Shown: positions 10,936-22,649 of the stretch, one piece after another
Layout: each line of letters starts with the position of its first letter
Position numbering within the stretch: position 1 is the stretch's first letter
Assembly (NCBI GenBank): GCA_026874595.1
Contig: CM049317.1
Location: 31,856,901 to 31,920,900 of the forward strand
Direction: 5' to 3'
DNA: 64,000 nucleotides
DNA from: Sipunculus nudus
Taxonomy: Eukaryota; Annelida; Sipuncula; Golfingiida; Sipunculidae
Notes under the pieces: generated by a model
Databases searched by the model: none
Told to the model about the DNA's origin: nothing
What the model saw: the letters and a program-made list of their open reading frames with translations, nothing else
Translations under genes and position numbers: made by a program

Positions 10936-11058
10936 AGACATCCATGCTAATATGCAACACTCTTTTTCCCCTTGCCACTCAATCCATGCCTCACTTCACC
11001 CGTTCCACTCTGATTTTGGCGGATACACGTAGTCGCTTGTCGACTACCAGTAATCTAG

Positions 11059-11794
11059 TTTTACCTTTGCTGACCACAAGTGTTTGTATTCACAATGTAA
11101 TGACCAGTACCCGGCATATTGATCCCATGACTCGTATGTCAGTGTTAGTTGCAATTATAGCCACTTGTGCTGACATTAGTCAAAATGGTCTTTTCCAGTT
11201 CTTCCTATTCAAGTGGGGAAATAAAAATAAATAGCTTTGATGTGAGGGATAGCGTTACTTTAACGTTGTTAAACTTATATTCGCTTATGGTTGTTTTTGA
11301 TATTTGATTTTACCTACAATTTGTAATGTGCTTTACCAAACATTGATCATGTGACTTTTACGAGTGTATTAACTACAGGTGGCACCATTTTTGTTCACTT
11401 TTCCTCTCTGATCAAAACCGGTACATTTTTAGTTTTTTTGGTAAGGAAATTTTTTGTATATGTAGCTAACAGATTCTGATGGACTAGAGCTGAAATGGTA
11501 TTTCTAAGTTTCACTATTTATTGTTCCATCGTTATTCGCGATTATGAACAATGTAAAAAGATAATGTAAAGACTTCTTGTAAATGTAAAGTTTCTTTTTT
11601 GGAATGACCGACTGAAATTATTAGTGTGATATATACCAAGACACAACTAGTAATCACCAGACATGGGATGTTCAGACGTTATGTAAACAGGTTCTCTTAA
11701 ATTCTCCCTAGTAGATCAGAATTCGATCACTGACCAATATAGATACACCTGAGCATTATGACCAGTAGGGCACTTAGTCAAGTTAACATTTAAA
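11059..11794. other. No gene; contains one dispersed satellite-like motif
   Basis: A lone ACAGGTGGCACCATTTTTG at about 11378 resembles the satellite half-unit start. Similar words occur at about 54294 and 55423. No coding feature is recognised. Confidence 0.5.
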
Positions 11795-12110
11795 CCGGAT
11801 TCTGTGGCTCAGTGCAGGACTCAAAGCCGGGAGATCGTGGGTTCGAATCTAAGCCGAGGCGGTGAGATTTTTCACGGTCGGCCCTCACAATGGGTGAGCG
11901 CTCTGCAGGCTTAATGGGGAGGCTGTGCCTACAGCTGTGTATCACCCAGGCTGTGCTCCACAACCGTGTATCACCCACATGCGAGTGTGTCTTTGGGCTT
12001 TCCTTGGTGTTATGTCCAAGCAATGGGGTTGATTGCACATCCAGGACCCGCAGGTGCGGTAGACACCGGGCCTGGCTGACACCAGGGTACATATTAAAAA
12101 TGATAGGAAG
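11795..12110 (+). mobile_element. tRNA-derived SINE candidate
   Basis: A tRNA-like head has a box A-like TGTGGCTCAGTGC (about 11803-11815) and box B GGGTTCGAATCT (11839-11850), about 30 bases apart as in RNA polymerase III promoters. A GC-rich body of about 250 bases follows, ending near ACACCAGGGTACATATTAAA. It stands out from its AT-rich surroundings. The family is not identified and target-site duplications were not found. Confidence 0.6.
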
Positions 12111-12739
12111 CGAGTGCTACCACCCTGTCAAGTAGTTCCAAACCGAAATGGAAACTCTGCAGATGTACTTACTAAGGTTAAGAATTTGATAAGTCAGCAT
12201 TAAAAAACGGAGACAGTTAAACATATAAAATCTTCAGAAGAGGTAGCATATTATACCGTACTTAAGATATAGAATTTGTTTACTTATGTAAAGTTTCACT
12301 GTTCGGCGTGAATGTTCATTGTGTGATGAAGACTCCCTCAAGAATTGTTTGTTACATTGATTATTTCACAACTAGGCCCTGGTGTATTTTGAACTTTCAT
12401 ATTAAAAAAATATAAATAATATGCAATGTTAGGTTTAAATGGAAAATAAGCAATATCAGTGTATAGGTTCATAATCATATAAATATGCAATCGCTTTCTG
12501 ACAGATAAACATAATCTGATGAGTTTTATTTTGCCTGGTTGGAAAGATAAAATCGATTGGAATATGAAAATTATTTCATTTTTCTTTATTTTGGATAATC
12601 ACCGGGCTTTATAAGTCTATTATATCTTACAGTTATTTCAAGCCTGACTACCTCGCCAAATGAAGTCATAAGAAAGTTAGCACTTGCAAGGAATTAAAAT
12701 AAAATCACCAGAATAATGACAAATCAGTTATTTTCATGT
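12111..12739. other. No gene recognised
   Basis: AT-rich sequence between a SINE and a LINE. A short stretch near 12130-12200 reads VVPNRNGNSADVLTK, weakly like the tail of an LTR-retrotransposon polyprotein, but this is not enough to annotate. Confidence 0.4.
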
Positions 12740-12773
12740 TTTTTTTTTTTTTATTATTTTCATTGACATTTCT

Positions 12774-12776
<3 letters not shown>

Positions 12777-12817
<41 letters not shown>
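12777..12817. repeat. (TA)n microsatellite
   Basis: TA run at the 3' end region of the minus-strand LINE, next to its poly(A)-like tract. Confidence 0.95.
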
Positions 12818-12823
<6 letters not shown>

Positions 12824-12999
12824 CATTACACATGATAGACACGTTAACATTACCAAACATTGACAGACAAAGTGACGATGTGACAATAAATTAAAAAAAA
12901 TGCGTATATAACATAACACAAAGCACATGTATAAACAGTGTTTACATTACATTGTAACAATGTTTACCTATTCAAAAACATAAGTATATCTTAAGCTTG

Positions 13000-15900
13000 C
13001 ACTGTTCTTTTTCAATACAGGTCCACTGAAAAAGAATAATAATCTAACAGAAATATAATTAACAGTTGGCATGTAATGTTTTCCTACAAATATGGAAGCA
13101 GTTTTTCTCTTTTTTTTCAGGTGTAAACACAATTTCCCTCTTTTCTGAGCTATAATATATTGTTTTTTTTTCAGTAGGTATTTCTGAATTTTTACAACAA
13201 CTTAATATTTTATTCACCTCTACTTTGATAAAGAGTCATTTTGTATGTAATAATCAGTTGACTGAGCAACAAATGTTTCTGAATTGGAATCATTTTCAAC
13301 AGAATAACAGTTATTCCATAGTGTGGAAAACTTTATATTTGTATTTGAAGATATAAATTTCTTGAGGCAAAACATTTATAAAAAAAGGCGTGTAATTGTT
13401 TCGTCATAAAAGTTACAGTACGAACAATGTAGACTGCCAACTAGTTTCCATTTAAATGCCAGTAGTTTACTGGTAAATAATTATGTATGATTTTGAACTG
13501 AAACTCTCTGCTATACATATCCAGAAAAAAAACTGTTTGTACTGTTGAATAAAAGTGTTTAAAATCTTCATAACTTTGTAATCCTGTAATATCCAACCAA
13601 TTAACCAGAGTAGTTGGTGTGGCTGTTTTCTGACTGATCAAAACATTATATACCCAGTTAGATGTAATATCTGATAATCCCTTTATTCCTGCCACAGTAA
13701 CCAATCTGTCCTCCCTATTTTCCCTGTCTGTTGGATTTTCGCTGGGTGTTGAATTACTCAGGCAAATTCACTCTTTTGGTATTCCACTTATCATAGACCT
13801 CCACGACAGATATATATTACTTGATAATTCTGGGTATCTAGTTTTAATCTTTGAAAATGTGCAGACTTTACCAGTATCATTAGAAAATGTACTCTCCTTA
13901 TTCCCAAGTTGTCAAAATATCTGTTTACAAAAAAGATGTATTGTTGATCTTTAAATAATATTTATTTCATAGTGGTTGCATTCTAACTTCTTCTACCGAT
14001 GTTGGATTCCTTTTTAACAAAATATGACCACTCTTTTAAACAGTTTTTATAAAACACTGGTAGCTTTCTAGGTACTCTTGTCAGATTAAAATTAGAGGTA
14101 ATTGAACAGAAGCCACCCAAAGGGTTTAAATAATATTGTTAATCATATTTCGATGGCACATCTTTTCCATCTGTTAATCGTCTTATCCACATAATACACT
14201 GTGTTTTACTTTGTATGCACTTCAAGTAATTTTAATCCTCTCATATCATGAGGTCCAATGAGAGTATCATATTTAATCTTTGACCTCTTGCCTTTCTAAA
14301 AATTGCTTCAAATACAATTTAACATTCTCAATGAATCCTGCAGGAGGAATGCACATGTCACACACATATTTGGGAAAGCCAAAGTTCTACATATTTTATT
14401 GTTACCAAATATTGTATGATTCCTGCTAGACCAGATATTGAGCACCACTTTCAGTTTTACTTCCACTGACTGGAAATTAAGTTTTTATTTAAACCGTTAT
14501 TGTATGTATACCATATACCAAGTATTTTCATGGTTGTAACAGTAAGGTTGACCCACTTGCATTGTAATGCCTTTTCATTCTCCCTTTCCATACCCCAAGC
14601 CAAGCAGCTTCCGATTTATCATAATAAACATGCAATGTTGAGAAATGATCAAATGTTTTCAGAATATAAATAAGTGATTTAAATGATACCACATCACACA
14701 ATAAAATGTAATATCATTAGCAAATGCTGTCAATTTAACTTACTTGTTGCGATTCATTATACCTTTTACTCTCTCTGTTCTTACCATATGCAATAAAACT
14801 TCAATGACAAGAATAAATAGATATGGAGATATTTGGTCGCCTTGTTTTATTCCTACAGATAAAGAGGAATAATTAGTTGAAAATCCATTATTCAAAACAC
14901 AACTTTCTGAGCCTGTGTGTATCATCTTAATCCAGTTTATAAACATAGGTCCTATCCGAAACATTTTAATACAGAAATTCCAAAAGTGTGATCAATAGAA
15001 TCAAATGCTGCTGCAAAATCTGCACTAAATAATATTCCATACTTGTTTTCAATATTACGCTTCAAACATATCAGATATTTGGCGAACTGTGTTTCCAATA
15101 TACCTCCCAGGAACAAAAGAATTTTGATCTACATGAATCAATTTGTCTATAACTTTACTCAAACGAGCCACTAATATCTTACTCAACACCTTAGTGTCCA
15201 CATTTATTAGACTTATAGGACGCCATGACTGTATGAGTCTGATATCCTTCCCTGGTTTCTCTATCAGAGTAATTACATTTTTTGTTGACTTGTTGTTAAC
15301 TCTCCAACATTAAAACATTCATTAAAACAAGTTGTCAATTTTTTTTTTCCTAGTACACTGAAAAAAGCAAAGTTAAAATTCCTTACCAAGGCCATCGTTT
15401 CCCGGTGTCTTATTATTACCCATAGCTTTCAACGCTGTATATACAGAATGCATTGTCACAATACCTTCACACAGTAAAGCATCATCTGTCTCTATTACTG
15501 GCAAATTGTCATTGCTATTTAACCAATCATCACATTTCACTTGAGTTTTACCTGTTTGCCCTTAAAATCTCCCAGAATAGAAATTATTAACACGTAATAA
15601 TATATCCTTTTGATTTGTAAGTATCTAACCATTTTCTATCAACTTCCTAATGCATGATCTATTCTTGTTTCTTTTTTCAAGGTTTACAAAATATTTAATA
15701 TCACGTTCACCATGCTCAAACCATTGTGCCCGAGATCGTATTATAATGCCTTCTTTTATTATGTTATAACATGCTTGCGATTCTCTCTTCAAATTTTCAT
15801 AATTCTTGGGGAATACCTTATTAGGATGTTTATCTATTATGTTTGCTTACCGTTGTACCTCTTTTTCAAGTGACTGGTAGTGATCTTTGAACGTTTTGAT

Positions 15901-16850
15901 CATTTTCTTTGAATAATTTATGGTAAACATTTTGACATTATATTTGTATGTACTTTCGTTTTTTCGAGCATCTAGGGACATCTGATCCGCTTCTTTTTTT
16001 GATAGTAACAATATATTCTTTTATCTTGCTTACACAGAGTTATCAAAAAGGGAGCAGTTAAATTTCCAAAACGAAGGACCACGGTTCTCATCTATCAAAT
16101 TCTTTATAATAAGTTCCTCAGCTGAATGATCTTAACCTACACTAGTTTTAATATTATATTCTGAAATAACTGGTTGTAAAGCGGAAGATACAAAAAAAAG
16201 TCTCACCGTCGTTGTGTTAGTGGAGCCAAACTTCTCTATGTAAACTTGCTTAATTGTCGATTGCAAATCTTCCAAACATCACACAGATCTAACGCTTCCA
16301 TAAGATTCTAAGTAGTCTCAATTGTCTTGTACCTTAAACTAAGATTACCTCCATAAGCATCCTCTTTAGCAAAGCAAAGGTTGAAATCTCCTCACCACAT
16401 TATATGCGTATCTCTTCAAGTTCAAAATATTCCAGCACCATGCTGTAGATTACCTAATAACATAACATTAGTTCTGTTTCAGTATTTGGTCCATATACAT
16501 AAAGTCAAAATTGCGATCCTTGGATAGTACAATGCAGCATGACATATCTTCCATCTGGGTTAATTTTACTTTTTATCTAAGAGAATTCAACTTTAGAGCC
16601 AACTTAGGTGTGTGTACCTTTTGATTTATTTGTCCCATGAGAAAAGTAAGCGCGACCCCTCCATTGATGTTTCAATACCTGTTCACTCATAGTATCCGAA
16701 TGTGACTCTTGAATGAAGTAAATACCTTTATCCATGTCATGTTTATAAAACAAGTTAAATAGTTTTCTTCTTTACACATTATTCCTTATTCCATTGTCGT
16801 TAATACTTATAATTTTTAAATCTAAAAATGTATCTTTTTCTTAAGTTTCA
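13000..16850 (-). pseudogene. LINE ORF2, endonuclease plus reverse transcriptase, mutated active site
   Basis: The endonuclease start reads LDLKIISINDNGIRNN, then FNLFYKHDMDKGIYFIQESH and WRGRAYFSHGTNKSKG; the SIN-NG and QE-H features belong to this nuclease fold. Reverse-transcriptase motif A appears as ADFAAAFDSID near 15010. Next are GPMFINWIKMIHTGSESC and GIKQGDQISPYLFIL (14964-14740). The catalytic YADD box is FAND near 14725, losing the first aspartate. Downstream, REFQFKIIHNYLPVN (about 13500) and CSYCNFYDET (about 13420) form the C-terminal region. Target-primed reverse transcription would be abolished by the box change and stops. Confidence 0.75.
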
Positions 16851-17179
16851 ACGGTCACGGTCACTTTACTACGACATGTGTAATTATATATAATGTCAAT
16901 GAATTTACATCCAAAAGAATAGACATATATAATATATAGACATATATATTATATAGGTATAATGTAAAGTTCATAGATACCTCAATTAAGATGTTTGAAC
17001 AATAAACACTGATTTAAGAGACACAGATGCCCAACATAAAACAGTAAGACAAAATATGAAAAACAAAGTGGTAAATCTAACATAGTGGTTCCTTACCAAA
17101 GACCTAAATAAGACCTGGACAAGTTCACCTGAATCATTTGTATTCATATACATTTACCACATTTTCAAAAACCTAAAGT

Positions 17180-17721
17180 TTTTCTTCATCTCCCTTTCGG
17201 TATCATATCATAAAAAAATTTAACTGAAAAAAATTCTGTCTGATCTGCTTTGTTTTCAATACATCGTCCAGCTCTTGACCGTACTTAACAGTGAAAATCT
17301 TATCTTTATGATATTTGACAAATACCTTTCCATTCCATGTCCATGCATCTGTTAATCTTTATCGTTTTTCACTCTGTTATAAAGCATTTGCCTTTCCACA
17401 TACATGTCATTCATTATTGTAACTCCAGTAATTTTAGTCTCTTTCTGGCTTTCATTACCTCTAGTTTATCTTCTCTGAACATGAACTTAACAATGATGCA
17501 TCAATTAAAGTCTTTCCATGGAGATGATACCCTGTATGCCACATGGTATCTGGTTTTATTGTCACATCCAACTTGCTCTGAAAAAGGGAGAGAGCAACAT
17601 GTTTTGTATCATCTTGTTTTCCCTGTTCAGTGACACCTACTAGTCTTATGTTTGCCCTTCTTGAATATAGTTCATTTTCTACAGCATGAAGTCTGGTCTC
17701 TGTTACTCGAAGGTAAGCCAT
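17180..17721 (-). pseudogene. LINE ORF1 protein, C-terminal part
   Basis: The first 86 codons are open. ETRLHAVENELYSRRANIRL, with GVTEQGK after it, has the coiled-coil exit and first strand of the L1-type ORF1 RNA-binding domain. HGKTLIDASLLSS and KLEVMKARKRLKLL follow across a frame interruption. The last part (about 17350-17180) reads as RSRAGRCIENK with stops. ORF1 proteins coat the element's RNA and act as nucleic-acid chaperones. The N-terminal half is not recognised. Confidence 0.65.
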
Positions 17722-17739
17722 TTCACATTCACCAATTAG

Positions 17740-18400
17740 AAAAGTATTTTCATGTTAACTGCCATGTGTGTTTCTAATGAAATGTTTAAATAAAAGAAAA
17801 CAATATGAAAACAAAACATTCAGAATGTGTATCTCTATTTGGTGATCTAACAGTTGCAATTATATCCTAGTAAGCGAGAGATGATATTCTTTTAAGAAAA
17901 CCTAAACCCCATTAATATTATAATTGTGCGGCCAGCACAATAGTCAGTGATTAACATGATTTCCTATAAACCTGAGGAATGACAGGGCAACGAGTTGCTT
18001 TGACCGTTTAGTGAAAAATTGCATTTTTAAGATTAAAACAAAAGGATCTTAATGGCACTATATGGGCAAGTACATAGCAAAAGGCAAACAATTCCGTATG
18101 TTTCCAATCCGGTAAAGTAAGTTGACACTGGACTGCTAGGGGTTTTTTAGTCTTAATCCCTGAACTCCTAAGTCAAAGCAGGTGAGAATTAAATTAGATT
18201 TTATTAAGTTTGGCTTATCACTAGCATTTACTAGACTTTGTATAAACATAAAACCGGAACAGGGCGAATCATTGCACTTACTGGCAATATAGCAAACTAG
18301 CATATATTCACGTTAAAATTCTGTTTGCCCCAGGCTCAAATAAACATCTAGTTTCCGTTACAGAAAGTGGTATTTATTTAGAAATCTCTGTCCTGCAAGA
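17740..18400. other. No gene recognised
   Basis: AT-rich sequence between the 5' end of the LINE and a possible promoter at 18412. Nothing recognisable on either strand. Confidence 0.5.
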
Positions 18401-18411
18401 AATGTTAACAG

Positions 18412-18530
18412 TATAAAAAGAGGCATTTCAATACGAAGAACTTACAGCTCTGCTTCACAGTTAGTCCTGACACAAAGGCAAACTGCAATGTCTATCATAT
18501 ATATGTGTGGTGCAACCCCAGCAAGATGCT
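18412..18530 (+). other. Possible promoter and first coding exon of an unidentified gene
   Basis: TATAAAAAG at 18412-18420 is followed about 76 bases later by an ATG at 18488. The ATG opens 43 coding bases (MSIIYMCGATPARC, phase 1) ending at a consensus donor, GTAAGT (18531). An in-phase acceptor, gaaatatttcag, lies about 70 bases downstream (exon from 18603), giving SYNIALSQPKALFIFR before another GTAAGA donor. No domain is recognisable and no further exons were found, so this may be chance. Confidence 0.25.
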
Positions 18531-18659
18531 GTAAGTTCATTTACTGCTTATACTTGATTTTATATGTTACGTTTGTAGGAAATATTTTCATTGAAATATT
18601 TCAGCATACAACATAGCCCTCTCTCAGCCGAAGGCTCTTTTTATATTTCGTGTAAGAAA

Positions 18660-19610
18660 GCGAATTTGGCCAGAAGTGCAGATACGGCGGCCTAGTTTGT
18701 ACGATATCACAAGTGTCTTTTATAGGCACCAATATAACCAAAATTTACATACCAAAAAAAATAATGCTCAAAATGACTTGTCGCCCTTTTCTTTTTTTTT
18801 AACAGGAGACATGCACATACATATATTTAAACAATTAGCCGAGTACCCGTGCCTCTATACATGTCATGTGTGACATTCGGCTTGCGACATCCGAGTTTTA
18901 GTCTATATGTCAACCCCCAATTACAGCCGAGTGGAATAATTAGGAGAATTAACTAGTTAGGGTTCAATAAGTGCGTGTGTATGCGACACAAAAGTACTCA
19001 AAAACATCAACCAGGCATTAATGTTTCTGCGGACAGTTGGTGGCAATGAGGCATGTCTCTGCTAACTTAAAAATGGAACAACGCTTTCTGTGACCTCGTC
19101 CAAATCCACAAATTGTAGTTGGGTGCCATGCATTTTTTTTTATTTTCAACTGAAACACCTCAGGCTCAATAATTACCTCATAAAATCCAATCTGGTCACA
19201 GTTGGTCTAATCAGAAAAAAACACCTTGTGTTTTTCAATAAATTAGCTAAAATTATACAAATTGCTATGATATAGGGTGGGCAAAAGTATTCATATCTTT
19301 GGAATTTAAAAAGCTATAAACATGAATAACACACCAGATGAAAGCCATAAATGTATACTATAAACTGACATCAAACTTGTTTAAAACAGGCCAGACATTA
19401 TATAAGATGTTATAACTAAGTAATATATATAACAGTATGTACCGCAAAATTGCAATTTCAGCGCAAATAGGCTTATATTTTAGAGAAGGCTACCACTTCA
19501 ATACTGCAATCAGGATTTTTATATCTACGCACATACACCTTTAAAAAAAGATTGATAGCAATTGTCACCTGTTTGGTACCGGTGAACCCTCTGGGTGATG
19601 TACCATATGC
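18660..19610. other. No gene recognised
   Basis: Short unsupported ORFs of 61-65 codons only; AT-rich sequence. Confidence 0.5.
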
Positions 19611-19614
19611 GCAT

Positions 19615-19681
19615 GTACGTGTATGTATGTATTTGTATGTATGTATGTATATATATATGTGTGTATGTATATATATGTTTA

Positions 19682-19737
<56 letters not shown>

Positions 19738-19813
19738 TACATTTTTGTATCTATAGTTGATGTATTTTTCATTATATTAAACATTATCTATCTTGTCGAT
19801 CTATCTATCTTTA

Positions 19814-19892
<79 letters not shown>
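19615..19892. repeat. Compound microsatellite (GTAT)n-(TA)n-(CTAT)n-(TA)n
   Basis: Tetranucleotide GTAT units run into TA (about 19689-19733). After 60 bases of AT-rich spacer, a clean (CTAT) run at about 19797-19842 continues as TA to 19892. Confidence 0.95.
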
Positions 19893-19894
<2 letters not shown>

Positions 19895-21585
19895 TCTTTA
19901 ACTCTGCTGGCTATACAAGTTTTTCCAGATATTTTAAAATAAAAGCTATATATTTCAGAAACAAAAGAAGATGCGACCCACAAAATCGTTGATGTAGTGG
20001 GGGACATAGCAAGTAAATGTGCACCAAAGGACAAGAGATTTTTTTTTCATAAAGCCATAGCAGGCGTTATCTAAAGTTTCAGAAAAGGCCAAGCAGAAAA
20101 CATAATTTCAGTATAAATACATATTATTTAAACCAAAGAACCACGGAACGTATGGTAATAATAATAATTATAATAATAATCGTGAGGCTTTCCTCGCTTT
20201 ATTCACTGAGCCTAGAGTGGGCTTCACATCACGCAGTTCGTGTATCAATGTTTTCAGCAGGATGCCACTTATCAGTGATTGTAAGTGCAGCATGGTTTAG
20301 TAAGCATGTCTGTATTGAAACTTATCAGCTTAGAGCTCTGCAGCCAGCTGTTTCATGTCAGCCAGGTTTGAGCTGCCCATGAATATTGCACAGGTCACCA
20401 ACATGAGAAACCGAATACCAGCAGCACTGGTGTGTAACCATAAAAAGGCTAAAGAATGGTTCACACGACAGACATGCGCTTGCACACATAGGTCAGTGGT
20501 CACTTAAGTGTGTTTATATTGCAGATATGTGTCAGTGTGTAAATCCCATCTAGTATGAGCTAAAATTAAAGGAAGTAAGTAGAACGGATGTCAGATATAA
20601 ATCAAACTGGGCAAAAGTGAATATTTTGAAATTACTTAGAGTTAAATGAAAGTACAGGAATACAAAAATGGGATACAGTATATTTAAAGATAATTTTTAA
20701 ATAAATTAAAATTTAAAAATCTCTTTTTAAAGAAAACTACTACTCACAATGTAATGCGACGCTGAGTTGATAAGAAATACAGAGACCTGTATTCCATAAT
20801 ATCCAGAATTTTCAGTATTAATCGAATTATCATACAATAGCAAATTAACATAAGATGTACAAACCAAATATTTCTCTATGTATATACATTATTCCTGACA
20901 GAAAGCAGTAAAGGGCAGCTAAAAATTAAGCTTTTCAATTTAAACAAGTATGTACTTTTATAAATTCTTAACTTGAATGCCGAATAAATATGAAAACAAA
21001 GGATTTGTAGGCCACAGCGCCCAACTGAAATTGAGTATGAGAATATTTTTCATGAAAACCTAACATATTGAAATCTGGCAACAGCACATTTGACCGTATA
21101 TTTTTTTTTTTAGAATTATACAAGATACACAGCCCTGAAATGGCCTGAGTACTTTTATTGGCTACATGAAAGTTGTAGGAGCCTCTCATAATTTCTTAAT
21201 CTCTGAACTTAAAGTGACGGTAATATGCATGTAAATTATAACAAGAGATCCATGGGTTACTGTGATCAGCTGAAGTTTACCTTGAAGGTAAAAATCTGAA
21301 ATTATATCAATTGAAGATAAAGTAAGAAAAGTATTACATGCCATGGCTGGTTGATATGATTGAAGAAATTGTTTCAAAAAATAGTGTTGAAACTGAAGCA
21401 TGTAAGCAATTTATAAATATAAGTTCTCTACTATTATCATTATCTTTGGTTGGTTTTTTGATAAGCTGTTGACAGTCCAGCAGTTTACATATTTGTCCAA
21501 TTAGACAATTCTACTCAGACAGGAAAATATATAATGAACGAATGTTTGTATTATATCCTCATTTGTTGTCCCCAGCCATTACCGA
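19893..21585. other. No gene recognised
   Basis: Only short unsupported ORFs. It includes a small (ATA)n patch near 20155-20180. Confidence 0.5.
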
Positions 21586-21589
21586 GTTA

Positions 21590-22110
21590 CAGTCACCAAA
21601 CGCTCAGCATTGATGCATCTTAGCAAGTTCTAGGTCAAGTTCGAACATGGATGACCTTGACATATTTTTATGTTCGCATCGGCAATAATGCTAACATGAT
21701 TTTAATGCAATACATCGAAACGGCTTCGATGCGCACTTGCCAAATTTGCAGCGTCGATGCATCTCATTCCGTTCTACGTAAAGTACAAATATGGCTGACC
21801 TTCACCCATTTTCAAGGTTACAGCGGCGATAATGCTAAAATGGCGTTAACGTAGTAACGCAAAACAAATTGAGTCACAGTCACCTAACTAGCAGCATTGA
21901 TGCATCTGATCAGGTGCTATGTCAAGTCCGAACATGGATGACCTTGATTCATTTTTCAAGGTAATAGCAGCAATAATGATTACAAGAATTTAGTAAAAAA
22001 CACTTGCTGCTTTTCAATATAGGTCAAGTTCGAAAATAGATGAACTCAATCTAGTTTTTTAAGGTCACATTTAATTTTGATACGTAACATCGACCCATCT
22101 CAAATTCCAT
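21590..22110. repeat. Tandem repeat, about 143-bp unit, three to four copies
   Basis: GATGCATCT recurs at about 21612, 21755 and 21899. The pattern AAGT(T/C)CGAACATGGATGACCT or a variant recurs at 21638, 21781, 21925 and, in shortened form, 22026. Spacing is 143-144 for the first three units and the last is truncated. Units contain words such as GGATGACCTTGA and GCAATAATGCTAA. Confidence 0.8.
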
Positions 22111-22324
22111 ACATCTTATCACAACTTTTTTTTTCAACAAATTCCCACAATAGGCTGGGGACAAATAAGATATGTTCGACGGATCAACTTTTCCCTTTAT
22201 TTCTTCATGATTTGGCTCATGTGTTATCGAATTATGCCTAGTGATGGGTTTAATTATATTTTACTTCGCTTAAAGGAAAAACTAATTTCTTTAAAAATGC
22301 TACATTACCGTAACATGGCATCTC

Positions 22325-22645
22325 CTGGTTTATAGTGGGCCAGCAAAAGTTGACTTTTTTTTAGTTTAAGGGCATCGCTTGTTAAAAGCAGGCATCCGTG
22401 CTAGATCAATCAGCCATAGAGTGAAGAAAAAAGTGTAGGCAGATGCCACCTAAAATTGTGAATTTCAAGGTCATTCCAAGGTCAAACCGAAATATGGCCC
22501 AGCCACGGTCGATTTTTCAATTTTGTGTACACTGCTTGTTAATATCTGGCATCCATGCCAGATCAACCAAACAAACAGTGATGGAAAAAGTGTAGGTGGA
22601 TGACATCCAAAATTTTAACCTTTAAGGTCATTTTCAAGGTCAACC
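22325..22645 (+). repeat. Dispersed repeat with two internal units of about 157 bp
   Basis: GCATCC(G/A)TGC(T/C)AGATCAA occurs at about 22393 and 22549. Each copy is followed by AAAAAGTGTAGG(C/T)(A/G)GATG and then CAAGGTCA. The start, TAGTGGGCCAGC, reappears on the opposite strand at about 26035. Confidence 0.75.
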
Positions 22646-22649
22646 CAAA

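Larger units (their letters stand above)
9589..11058 (+). mobile_element. Candidate non-autonomous Helitron carrying a satellite array
   Basis: The right end has the Helitron 3' layout: hairpin GTAGTCGCTTGTCGACTAC (11029-11047) followed after 7 bases by CTAG (11055-11058) and then T. Just inside it, TTTTGGCGGATACA (11014-11027) is the reverse complement of the left arm of a hairpin at 9589-9618 (GTATCCGCCAAAAC, loop AGA, GTTTTGCGGATAC). Between them lies a tandem array of about 280-bp units. Non-autonomous Helitrons with internal tandem repeats are known in bivalves. No Rep/helicase coding sequence is present. The 5' end is uncertain, because no TC terminus is proven and the left hairpin could be subterminal. 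Confidence 0.5.
12740..17730 (-). mobile_element. L1/Tx1-like LINE, nearly full length, inactivated
   Basis: The minus strand carries, in order, an ORF1 C-terminal part (from 17721), an AP-endonuclease (from about 16830), reverse transcriptase (about 15500-14300) and a C-terminal Cys-rich region (about 13700-13000). The plus-strand T-run at 12739-12752 would be its poly(A) tail. The length of about 5 kb and the two-ORF order fit L1/Tx1-type elements of aquatic invertebrates. Many stops and frameshifts are present, so it is a relic. Confidence 0.8.

Noticed and set aside
11790-12135. ORFs of 81-100 codons on both strands
   Set aside because: They lie inside a tRNA-derived SINE body with Pol III box A and B, which explains the GC-richness and lack of stops.
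12130-12200. Copia-like C-terminal tail (NSADVLTK)
   Set aside because: Only about 15 residues resemble the motif. No integrase, RT or LTR is found around it.
12517-12570. Hammerhead core CTGATGA followed by GAAA
   Set aside because: The 19 bases between them do not form a stem, so the match is chance.
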